A stretch of DNA of 64,000 bases. Source: Akkermansia sp. GTDB taxonomy: Bacteria; Verrucomicrobiota; Verrucomicrobiia; Verrucomicrobiales; Akkermansiaceae. Below are positions 28,836 to 35,715 of the stretch, in pieces. Position 1 is the first letter of the stretch. Each line of letters opens with the position of its first letter. The translations under genes and the position numbers were made by a program. The notes below the pieces were generated by a model. It was not told the DNA's origin and did no database searches. It saw only the letters and a program-made list of their open reading frames with translations. Location of the stretch: the NCBI GenBank assembly GCA_017546445.1, contig JAFYWX010000016.1, forward strand, positions 55,283-119,282, given 5' to 3'.

Positions 28836-29612
28836 TCACGCCTGCTGGCGGATGCTGGCGCTCATAAGCTCAGCCACCTTGCGACCGCTCATGAGCATAC
28901 CGCCGAAAATGGGTCCCATGCGGAAACTGCCGCTCACGCCGTTGGCGGCCATGCCGGAAACGAAGAGACCGGGGTAAATCTCCTTAGTGTTATCAATAGT
29001 AGAGCGTTCGCCCTCGGCGGCATCCATGCTCATTTCGCCCACCACGCCGCCGGTAGGAGTATCCAGTTTCACGCCATTCTTGCGGGCCACGGTGCGGGCA
29101 ATCTCGCAATCGTGCCCCGTAGCATCAAGCACAGTCTTCGAAAGCAGCGTAAGCGGGTCCACATGCAGCCCCTCGCGCAGCACAGGGGTCCAGTTCACCA
29201 CCACGCCACCCACACGACCCTGCTTGTACACCACATCTTCCACCGAATAGCAGTTGAAAATAGTGGCGCCGGCCTTAGTAGCCTGGTAGAGCAGCCCCGC
29301 CGTAGCATGCACGGAATCCACAATATACGTTCCGGCCTGATACGGACGGTAGGAAAGCTCCAACTCCTCCACAATGGGCATGGCCTCCTCCTGCACCACA
29401 ATGTCATTGAACATCATGGCACCACCCCACATGCCGCCGCCGGGGGAAAGTTTGCGGTCCAGCAGTGCCACCTTGTGCCCGGCCTTAGCCAGGTAATAGG
29501 CCGCCACAATGCCGGAAGGACCGCCACCTACGATGGCGGCATCCAGCTGCAGACAGGAAGACAACTTGCCGAAATAAGACTCAATGATACCACGTGAAAT
29601 GAGCGTTTCCAT
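28836..29612 (-). CDS. thi4: Thiazole synthase THI4, His-type (sulfide-dependent)
   Basis: Makes the thiamine thiazole precursor from NAD and glycine. 258 residues, FAD/NAD-type Rossmann start (DAAIVGGGPSGIVAAYYLAKAG), LLDRKLSPGGGMWGGAMMF, and C-terminal GMAANGVSGSFRMGPIFGGMLMSG. In yeast THI4 the sulfur comes from an active-site Cys (GTQCCMDP region); here the aligned segment reads GLHVDPLTL, so the position is His, as in archaeal THI4 enzymes that use free sulfide catalytically rather than suicidally. This fits life in an anaerobic, sulfide-rich gut. Divergent from thiE, with back-to-back promoters. Confidence 0.9.
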   Translation of the reverse strand: METLISRGIIESYFGKLSSCLQLDAAIVGGGPSGIVAAYYLAKAGHKVALLDRKLSPGGGMWGGAMMFNDIVVQEEAMPIVEELELSYRPYQAGTYIVDSVHATAGLLYQATKAGATIFNCYSVEDVVYKQGRVGGVVVNWTPVLREGLHVDPLTLLSKTVLDATGHDCEIARTVARKNGVKLDTPTGGVVGEMSMDAAEGERSTIDNTKEIYPGLFVSGMAANGVSGSFRMGPIFGGMLMSGRKVAELMSASIRQQA

Positions 29613-29623
29613 AATTAAGGCGT

Positions 29624-29652
29624 AGTCTATACCCCGCTTCGTGCGCTGTCAA
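29624..29652 (-). promoter_or_regulatory. thi4 promoter
   Basis: Minus strand TTGACA (29647-29652), 17-base spacer, TAGACT (29624-29629), eleven bases before the ATG. The space leaves no room for a TPP riboswitch. Confidence 0.6.
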
Positions 29653-29666
29653 TCACGTTTTTTGAC

Positions 29667-29694
29667 TTGCAAAAGCAGCAGATTCGTGGAAAAT
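29667..29694 (+). promoter_or_regulatory. thiE promoter (predicted leaderless)
   Basis: TTGCAA (29667-29672), 16-base spacer, GAAAAT (29689-29694), seven bases before the first ATG at 29702. Confidence 0.45.
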
Positions 29695-29701
29695 CAGCAG
29701 C

Positions 29702-30331
29702 ATGATGAAGCAGGTACTGGCAGACGCGCGTTTATATGGAATTGTCGATATGGGCTATGTGCGCCCGGAGGATGTGGAAAGCACCACCGCCGCCCTGCTG
29801 CAAGGCGGTATCCGCATTCTGCAACTGCGAGCCAAGGGGGTAGAACCCGCATTGGTGGAGAAACTGGCGCGGCGCATGCAGCCGCTCTGCCGCGCAGCAG
29901 GGGCCATCTTCGTGCTGAATGACTATCCGGAAATGGCTGCCCGCATCAGGGCAGATGCCGTGCATGTGGGGCAGGATGCCGGCCCATTGGAAGCCGTGCG
30001 CGCCATCGTGAACCCGGATATGCTCATCGGCCGCTCCACCCACAGCCCCGAGCAGGCTCTTGCCGCCGTAGCAGAGGGTGCAGACTACATCGGCTTCGGC
30101 CCACTTTTCCCCACCGGCACCAAGCCTGGGCGCCCCGCCATCGGTCTGCAGGATATCGCCACCGTTCAGCAGCAACTGGGTGATTTCCCCATGTTCTGCA
30201 TCGGTGGTGTCAACGGCAGCACCCTGCCCGCCGTACTGACCGCCGGGGCCCGCCGCGTGGTCATTGTCTCCTGGCTGCTCCAGCAGCCGGACGTGGCAGC
30301 AGCCACACGAAACGTGCTTGCACAGCTATAA
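29702..30331 (+). CDS. thiE: Thiamine phosphate synthase ThiE
   Basis: Joins the thiazole phosphate and HMP pyrophosphate to give thiamine phosphate. 209 residues, TIM barrel, with GGIRILQLRAKG (usually Q-R-K), the Asp-containing VLNDYPEMAARIRADAVHVGQDAG, IGRSTHSPEQALAAVAEGADYIGFGPLFPTGTKPG and FCIGGVNGSTLPAVLTAGARRVVIVSWL. The start has two consecutive ATGs (29702, 29705). It is divergent from thi4, so the two thiamine-branch genes can be co-regulated from one 90-bp region. A palindrome and a strong terminator follow. Confidence 0.95.
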   Translation: MMKQVLADARLYGIVDMGYVRPEDVESTTAALLQGGIRILQLRAKGVEPALVEKLARRMQPLCRAAGAIFVLNDYPEMAARIRADAVHVGQDAGPLEAVRAIVNPDMLIGRSTHSPEQALAAVAEGADYIGFGPLFPTGTKPGRPAIGLQDIATVQQQLGDFPMFCIGGVNGSTLPAVLTAGARRVVIVSWLLQQPDVAAATRNVLAQL

Positions 30332-30343
30332 CCCTCGAAGCAC

Positions 30344-30357
30344 GGGACGTCAGTCCC
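30344..30357. repeat. Short palindrome GGGAC-GTCA-GTCCC
   Basis: GGGACGTCAGTCCC. The same GGGAC...GTCCC motif, with a slightly different centre, occurs in both arms of the inverted repeat at 63878-63940, so it looks like a dispersed repeat family. Confidence 0.5.
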
Positions 30358-30374
30358 GCCTTATACACAAAAAA

Positions 30375-30407
30375 GGCCGGAGCGGCAATATTCTCCGGCC
30401 TTTTTTT
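30375..30407. terminator. Bidirectional terminator between thiE and pheT
   Basis: GGCCGGAG (30375-30382) pairs with CTCCGGCC (30393-30400); A6 lies before and T7 after, so it can terminate both convergent transcripts. Confidence 0.92.
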
Positions 30408-30425
30408 CTGATTTGACTGTATTCT

Positions 30426-32921
30426 TTAGCGGAACTTAAGCTCCTTCACCTTGGCAGCGAGGGCATCGAGCACCGTCTTGTGAGCGGCGTCCACCTCGGC
30501 AGCGGTGAGGGTCTTCTTCGCATCGCGATACAGGAAGGTGTAGGTCATGGCCTTGCGGTCGGCGGCGAGCTTCTCGCCGGTCGGGTCGCAGAACACATCC
30601 TTGAGTGCGCAGGAAACCAGCAGTTTCTGCTTGGCACCTTCCACCACCTTCATAATATCAGCATGACGGGTAGCGGCGGGTACATCGAGGGAGGCGTCGC
30701 GACTGGAGCCAGGGAACTGGGGCAGATCCGCAGCCTTGAAGGGAGCGGTGGCCACCTGCTGCAGCTTGCGGAGATCAAGCTCGGCGTAGTAGCACTCCAT
30801 GGGCAGGCCCAGGGCGCGGCACTTGGCCAGGGAAAGGCGGGCTACATAACCGCAGGCCTGGTTGTTAATGGCGATATCAGCACCCACGGCGGCATTCTCG
30901 CGCTGCTGCTTGGCGGGGGTGATGGCAATGGCAGCCTTGGGCACCAGCGTATCGAGCACAGCGCGGAGATGCTCGAAGTGAGCCTCACCCGGCTTGGTGC
31001 ATGCCCAGCTGGCGGGGGCCAGCTTGCCGGCCATGAAGATACCCAGCACCTCGGTCTCGATATCCTTGCCCTTGCCGCCGCCGGTGTTGCGGAACACGCG
31101 ACCGCACTCGAAGAAGCGCAGCACATCCATACCCTGGTTGATGTTGCGGGCAGCCACGGAGATGAGGCCGGGAGCCAGCGAGGGACGCAGGGTGGAGTGG
31201 TCCTCGGAAATCGGCAGGGAAACGCGGATGATGTCGCCATCCATCAGCGGCTTGATGGGCAGAGCATTCTCCACGCTGGCAATGGTGGGGTCGATGCTCT
31301 CGGCGGCGATGAGCTTGAAGGTCTGCACCTCCCAGAAACCGGCACCAGCCAGCTTGCGGGAAAGAGCCATGCGGTAATCGTGAGCGCGGTCGTTGGCGCT
31401 CTCGGGCACGTAGATAGAGGTCGTGGTGGCGGGGATATTATCAATACCGTACACGCGCACGATTTCCTCCAGCAGGTCGCAGCTGCGCTTCAGGTCCAGA
31501 CGCCAGGGCGGGCAATCCCAGGTACCCTTCACGTCCACGTCCTTCAGGCCCAGGTTGCGGAGGATGCGGGCACCCTCCATGTGGGGCAGCGTGCCGTTGG
31601 TCATCACGTCGAGCTCCTTCCAGTCCAGCTTCACCTGGTCCAGGGCGTAGTAAATCTTGGCATCGGTGCCCTGCTCCAGCACGGTAGCGCTGGTGGCAAG
31701 TTCTTCGGCCACCAGGCAGGGAGCCTGGCCACCCACCATCACCGGCTCAGCGGTGCCGCCGCAGCACTCCAGAATCAGCTGGGTGGCGCGGGCTGCAGCG
31801 CGAAGCACATTCCAGGGGGAGGTGCCGCGCTCGAAGCGGTAGGAGGAATCAGAACCCAGAGCCAGGCGGCGGCTGGTGAAGCGGATGCTGCTGCGCAGGA
31901 ACCAGGCAGATTCGAGGATGATATCGGTGGTAGCCTCCGTCACGCCGGAGGCCAGACCACCCATCACACCACCCAGGGCAAGAGCAGCGCCGCTGGCATC
32001 GGAGATGACCACGTCATCGCTCTTGAGCGTGTACTGCTCATTCATGAGGCTGGTGAACTGCTCGCCCTCGGCAGCGCGGCGGATATTCAGGCCGCCGGTA
32101 ATCTTGCTGGCGTCGAAAGCGTGCAGAGGGTGACCCAGCTCGAAGAGGCAGTAGTTGGTGATGTCCACCACGTTGTTGATGGGGCGCAGACCGATAGCCA
32201 CCAGGCGGTTGGCCAGCCACTCGGGAGACGGGCCGATTTTCACACCGGAAATACGGGTGGCGGTGTAGAGCGGGCAAAGCTCCGGGGCTGAAAGAGTGAC
32301 AAAATCACCGGCAGCCTTGGTCTCGGCAGCAGCTGTGGGAGCCTCAGCGGGGTCGGTCTTCAGGCTGCGGCCGGTGATGCCGGCCAGCTCACGGGCCATG
32401 CCCCAGTGGCTCAGCAGGTCGGGGCGGTTCGGGGTAATCTCCAGCTCGAAGATGGTATCCGTCTCCACGAAAGTGCACACGGGCGTGCCCACCACGTAGT
32501 CCTGCGGAAGAATCCACAGGCCGTGTTCCTTATCCGGCAGGCCCAGCTCAGAGGCAGAGCAAAGCATACCGCGGCTCTCCACGCCGCGCAGCTTGCCGTC
32601 CTTAATCTCCCAGCCGCCGGGCAGCACAGCACCGGGCAGAGCGCAGGGCACCTTGTCGCCCACCTTGTAGTTCTGGGCGCCGCACACAATCTGGCGCAGA
32701 GAACCCTCGCCGGCATCGACCATGCACACATTGAGGTGGTCGCTGCCCTCCACGGGGGTCTTCTCCATGACCTGGGCCACCACCACGAGTTCGGTGGTCA
32801 CGCCGCGCTCCTGGATACCCTCCACCTCGATACCGGCGAAGGTGAGCATATCGGCCATCTCCTGAGTGCCGAGGCCCTCGAGGTCAATGTAGCTGGAAAG
32901 CCAATTCAGTGAAACATTCAT
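30426..32921 (-). CDS. pheT: Phenylalanyl-tRNA synthetase beta subunit
   Basis: 831 residues, full-length bacterial type. Domains in order: B1 helical start (MNVSLNWLSSYIDLEGL), tRNA-binding OB domain (~40-150; VVAQVMEKTPVEGSDHLNVC), B3/B4 editing domain (~210-390; PELCPLYTATRISGVKIGPSPEWLANRL, HPLHAFDA), B5 (~410-480), catalytic-like core (LLEEIVRVYGIDNIP, LAGAGFWEVQTF) and the C-terminal FDX-ACB anticodon-binding domain (LPQFPGSSRDASLDVPAATRHADIM). It forms the (alpha beta)2 enzyme with PheS, encoded 25 bases upstream. Confidence 0.97.
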   Translation of the reverse strand: MNVSLNWLSSYIDLEGLGTQEMADMLTFAGIEVEGIQERGVTTELVVVAQVMEKTPVEGSDHLNVCMVDAGEGSLRQIVCGAQNYKVGDKVPCALPGAVLPGGWEIKDGKLRGVESRGMLCSASELGLPDKEHGLWILPQDYVVGTPVCTFVETDTIFELEITPNRPDLLSHWGMARELAGITGRSLKTDPAEAPTAAAETKAAGDFVTLSAPELCPLYTATRISGVKIGPSPEWLANRLVAIGLRPINNVVDITNYCLFELGHPLHAFDASKITGGLNIRRAAEGEQFTSLMNEQYTLKSDDVVISDASGAALALGGVMGGLASGVTEATTDIILESAWFLRSSIRFTSRRLALGSDSSYRFERGTSPWNVLRAAARATQLILECCGGTAEPVMVGGQAPCLVAEELATSATVLEQGTDAKIYYALDQVKLDWKELDVMTNGTLPHMEGARILRNLGLKDVDVKGTWDCPPWRLDLKRSCDLLEEIVRVYGIDNIPATTTSIYVPESANDRAHDYRMALSRKLAGAGFWEVQTFKLIAAESIDPTIASVENALPIKPLMDGDIIRVSLPISEDHSTLRPSLAPGLISVAARNINQGMDVLRFFECGRVFRNTGGGKGKDIETEVLGIFMAGKLAPASWACTKPGEAHFEHLRAVLDTLVPKAAIAITPAKQQRENAAVGADIAINNQACGYVARLSLAKCRALGLPMECYYAELDLRKLQQVATAPFKAADLPQFPGSSRDASLDVPAATRHADIMKVVEGAKQKLLVSCALKDVFCDPTGEKLAADRKAMTYTFLYRDAKKTLTAAEVDAAHKTVLDALAAKVKELKFR

Positions 32922-32946
32922 GATATAGTCAGAAAAAGGTTAGATT

Positions 32947-33957
32947 TTATTGGAACTGGGCGAGGAAGCGGGCATCGTTCTCGATGAGGAGGCGGATATC
33001 GCGGATACCCCAGCGAATCATGGCCAGACGCTCCAGGCCAATGCCGAAGGCGAAGCCCGTGCAGCCGGCATACAGGTTCTTGCCGGTGGCCTTGTCGATA
33101 TTCTCGAACACGGCGGGGTTCACCATGCCGCAGCCGGCAATCTCAATCCAGCGCGGGGCCTGACCCGCTGCCTGCAGCAGCACGTCAATCTCAAAGCTCG
33201 GCTCGGTGAACGGGAAGAAGTGCGGACGGAAACGCACGGCGGTCTCCTCGCCGAAGAGAGCCTTCAGGAAATACTCCAGCGTACCCTTCAGGTCACCCAC
33301 GCTCACTTCCTTGGCCACATACAGACCCTCAATCTGGTTGAAGGCGGAAAGATGGGTGGCATCGATGGCATCGCGGCGGAAGGCGGAGCCGGGGCAGATG
33401 ATGCGGATGGGAGGGCAGTCCTTCTCCATCACGCGGGCCTGCACGGTGCTGGTCTGCGTGCGGAGCAGCTTGCCGCTGTCGAAATAGAAAGTATCCTTCT
33501 CATTGCGGGCGGGGTGGTCATCCGGGGTGTTCAGGGCATCGAAGCAGTGCCACTCGTCCTCAATCTCGGGGCCATCGGCCAGGGTGAAGCCCATGCGGCG
33601 CAGCACGCGCACGGCTTCATCGCGCACAATGGAGATGGGGTGCAGACCACCGGCGGGCAGCGTGGCACCCGGCATGGTAAAGTCCACACCAGCCACAGCG
33701 GCGGCATCCAGTTCCTGCTGGAGAGCAGCCTTGCGGTCCTCCAGAGCGGCGGTGATGATGGCGCGGGCTTCATTCAGAAGAGCACCCACGGCGGGCTTGT
33801 CTTCCTTGGGCACATCGCGCATGCCCTGCTGCACCTGGGTAAGAGTACCCTTCTTGCCCAGAATACCCACACGGGCATCCTCCAGGGCCTTCATGTCGGC
33901 AATGCCGGCAATGCGGGCCAGGGCTTCTGCTTGTACGCTAGCAATCTGATTTTTCAT
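32947..33957 (-). CDS. pheS: Phenylalanyl-tRNA synthetase alpha subunit
   Basis: 336 residues from MKNQIASVQAEALARI; an upstream in-frame Met (34002) is excluded because it lies beyond the promoter. N-terminal coiled coil, then the class II core: motif 1 near HPISIVRDEAVRVLRRMGF, motif 2 near CPGSAFRRDAIDATHLSAFNQIEGL, and motif 3 GFAFGIGLERLAMIRWGI. It binds phenylalanine and ATP; PheT adds editing and tRNA binding. The promoter's -10 is 13 bases from the start, so there is no space for a T-box or attenuator leader of the kind seen in other phyla. Confidence 0.97.
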   Translation of the reverse strand: MKNQIASVQAEALARIAGIADMKALEDARVGILGKKGTLTQVQQGMRDVPKEDKPAVGALLNEARAIITAALEDRKAALQQELDAAAVAGVDFTMPGATLPAGGLHPISIVRDEAVRVLRRMGFTLADGPEIEDEWHCFDALNTPDDHPARNEKDTFYFDSGKLLRTQTSTVQARVMEKDCPPIRIICPGSAFRRDAIDATHLSAFNQIEGLYVAKEVSVGDLKGTLEYFLKALFGEETAVRFRPHFFPFTEPSFEIDVLLQAAGQAPRWIEIAGCGMVNPAVFENIDKATGKNLYAGCTGFAFGIGLERLAMIRWGIRDIRLLIENDARFLAQFQ

Positions 33958-33970
33958 AAGTTCGCAGGAA

Positions 33971-33998
33971 AATATACGCGCGTAGGCGCGATTGTCAA
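33971..33998 (-). promoter_or_regulatory. pheST promoter
   Basis: Minus strand TTGACA (33993-33998), 16-base spacer, TATATT (33971-33976); 13 bases from the pheS ATG. Confidence 0.75.
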
Positions 33999-34049
33999 GC
34001 ATTATGCTGTCTGCAGCGTGTCAACACCGCCACGCTCCTGCCCGGGCAC

Positions 34050-34084
34050 AAAAAAAGCCTCCCGGCTCATACGAGCGGAAGCTT
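34050..34084 (-). terminator. Terminator of the small-peptide gene
   Basis: On the minus strand a GC-rich hairpin (GCTTCCGCTC ... GAGCCGGGAGGC, imperfect) is followed by seven T (34050-34056). A second small hairpin, CCTCCCC/GGGGAGG, lies at 34118-34142. Confidence 0.65.
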
Positions 34085-34160
34085 TCGCAAAAACAGCTGG
34101 AAAATTCATCCCAACAACCTCCCCGGACCTTATATGGGGAGGCACATCACCAGCCCCTGT

Positions 34161-34271
34161 TCAGATACCGAACTCAGGAGTAGGCGGCAGTGTATTCTCC
34201 GGGGTAGGAGGCAGTGTGTTACCAACAGCGGTAAGGGCGGCGAGGCCAAGTACAATAGCGATAGTTTTCAT
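34161..34271 (-). CDS. 36-residue secreted peptide with duplicated NTLPPTPE
   Basis: MKTIAIVLGLAALTAVG is signal-like; the rest is NTLPPTPE twice and then FGI. The start at 34271 is supported by AAGGAAAG, a Shine-Dalgarno-like stretch ~13 bases upstream and the clearest ribosome site in the window, plus a promoter at 34325-34352 and terminators after the stop. A longer open frame upstream (to 34358) would run through the leader. After cleavage a Pro/Thr-rich peptide of about 19 residues would remain. No homologue recognised; too short for most gene finders. Confidence 0.55.
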   Translation of the reverse strand: MKTIAIVLGLAALTAVGNTLPPTPENTLPPTPEFGI

Positions 34272-34324
34272 CTTTTTCTTCTTTCCTTTCTGTTTCCCTG
34301 CCGGGGGTGAAATCCGGCTGCGGC

Positions 34325-34352
34325 ATTCTACTCTTATTTTCCCAGAAGTCAA
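34325..34352 (-). promoter_or_regulatory. Promoter of the small peptide
   Basis: Minus strand TTGACT (34347-34352), 16-base spacer, TAGAAT (34325-34330); leader of ~45 bases including the Shine-Dalgarno-like site. Confidence 0.6.
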
Positions 34353-34485
34353 CCCCAAAAATCAGATTTTTTTCACATTTTTCAAAATCAGATAAATATT
34401 CATGAAAGAAGTGCAATTTTTCCTCCGTAGGTATAAGCCCGCCACCGCAGAAACGCAGGTTTCCTATCTAACATGAACAAAAGGC

Positions 34486-34514
34486 TTGTAAGCATACATT
34501 CAACCTGATATCAT
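34486..34514 (+). promoter_or_regulatory. Promoter of the membrane-anchored protein
   Basis: TTGTAA (34486-34491), 17-base spacer, TATCAT (34509-34514), nine bases before the ATG at 34524. Confidence 0.55.
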
Positions 34515-34523
34515 ATCCTCCGT

Positions 34524-35579
34524 ATGAAAAATTTCTTTCTCTGCGCACTGGCCAGTCTGGCACTGCTGACCCCGGCAGCCACGGCTGTGCAGTTAAGCGA
34601 CCTCTCACCTACCCTGACCCGCAATGAAGCGGACGACAACCTGACAAAGGACTATGCCTACCGTGTTCTGAGCGACCTGAGCGTACGCCGCATCTGGAAT
34701 CTGGATAGCAACCGTAAACTCACTATTGATTTTGAAGGCAAAACCGGCAACCTCATCTGCATTGTCGTGGATTACCGCACACCGGTAACACTGGATGAAG
34801 CCACCCAGGACGCCGCCGACATTGGCAAGTTCGAGGAGGCAGCCTGGCGAAAGTTTGACGAGAAAAAAGCAGCCAAGTACTACATGGGGCGTTCCCGTGC
34901 CATGAAATTTGATTGCGGCTACATGTTCCAGGAACTTTCCGGTGCCAATAAATGCATGCGCCTCACCTTCTATCCCAAAGCCCCGGCAGAAGATCGCCGC
35001 CAGATTTCCGAAGGCAGCACCATTTCCGGCGCCTCAGCCATGGGCAGCACCATGAGCGGCAGCGCCGTCAAGAAACTGATGGAGGACGAAGAAACACGCC
35101 TGTACACTCCCAACAAGACAGATGAGGTCAAAAAGGCCAAGAAGACCAAGCCGAAGCCTGTAGTAGTAGTAGAACCCCAGGACGAACCGGCTGAAGATGA
35201 GGTTGAGGATACTGATTCCACAGACGACATTGCAGCAGTTGAACCGGAGGCGGACGAAGAACCCAGCCAGACTGGCAAGGTTGTTCAAGGCCCGGTGAAG
35301 GTCAAACCCATCAAGAAGGTGAAGCAGAAGGGCGACCGCAGCAGCGATGCAAACAACTTCCTCGCCAAGCTCGGGCTGGATGGACTGGAAACCATTCACT
35401 GGATTCTCATCGGCGTTGGCCTTGTGGTACTTATCACCATCATCAGTGCAATTGGCCGCAGCAATGAACGCCGCAAGATTGAGCAGCGAGCCGCCCGCCT
35501 GCGCAGCAACCCGACCAGCGTGAAAGCCTCGCTCCGCCAGAAGGCAACGGGCGATAAATCCAAGCTCCGACTGAAGTAA
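34524..35579 (+). CDS. Single-pass envelope protein with acidic linker, unknown
   Basis: 351 residues: signal peptide (MKNFFLCALASLALLTPAATA), a ~140-residue globular domain (DYAYRVLSDLSVRRIWNLDSNRKLTIDFEG, LICIVVDYRTPVTLDEA, GRSRAMKFDCGYMF), a long acidic and Lys/Pro-rich linker (VVVVEPQDEPAEDEVEDTDSTDD), a membrane helix at ~293-312 (IHWILIGVGLVVLITIISAIG) and a basic cytoplasmic tail. Topology is therefore type I, with the globular domain in the periplasm. No family recognised. Own promoter and terminator. Confidence 0.75.
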   Translation: MKNFFLCALASLALLTPAATAVQLSDLSPTLTRNEADDNLTKDYAYRVLSDLSVRRIWNLDSNRKLTIDFEGKTGNLICIVVDYRTPVTLDEATQDAADIGKFEEAAWRKFDEKKAAKYYMGRSRAMKFDCGYMFQELSGANKCMRLTFYPKAPAEDRRQISEGSTISGASAMGSTMSGSAVKKLMEDEETRLYTPNKTDEVKKAKKTKPKPVVVVEPQDEPAEDEVEDTDSTDDIAAVEPEADEEPSQTGKVVQGPVKVKPIKKVKQKGDRSSDANNFLAKLGLDGLETIHWILIGVGLVVLITIISAIGRSNERRKIEQRAARLRSNPTSVKASLRQKATGDKSKLRLK

Positions 35580-35610
35580 GCCTCCAAAAAAAACTCTTTA
35601 TTCCACCCAG

Positions 35611-35638
35611 CGCGCCCTGTTACCAGGGCGCGTTTTTT
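35611..35638 (+). terminator. Rho-independent terminator
   Basis: CGCGCCCTG (35611-35619), loop TTAC, CAGGGCGCG (35624-35632), then six T. Confidence 0.93.
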
Positions 35639-35715
35639 GCGTTCACATGATATTTCCTCTTCCCCTAAACAAAGCATTATGTTAGACTAACGGGAAACAG
35701 GTACAACAAGAAAAC

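Noticed and set aside
29613..29701. TPP riboswitch between thi4 and thiE
   Set aside because: No CTGAGA-type thi box, and both promoters leave leaders of only a few bases.
33958..34160. T-box or attenuator leader for pheST
   Set aside because: The promoter -10 is 13 bases from the pheS start; no leader peptide with Phe codons fits.
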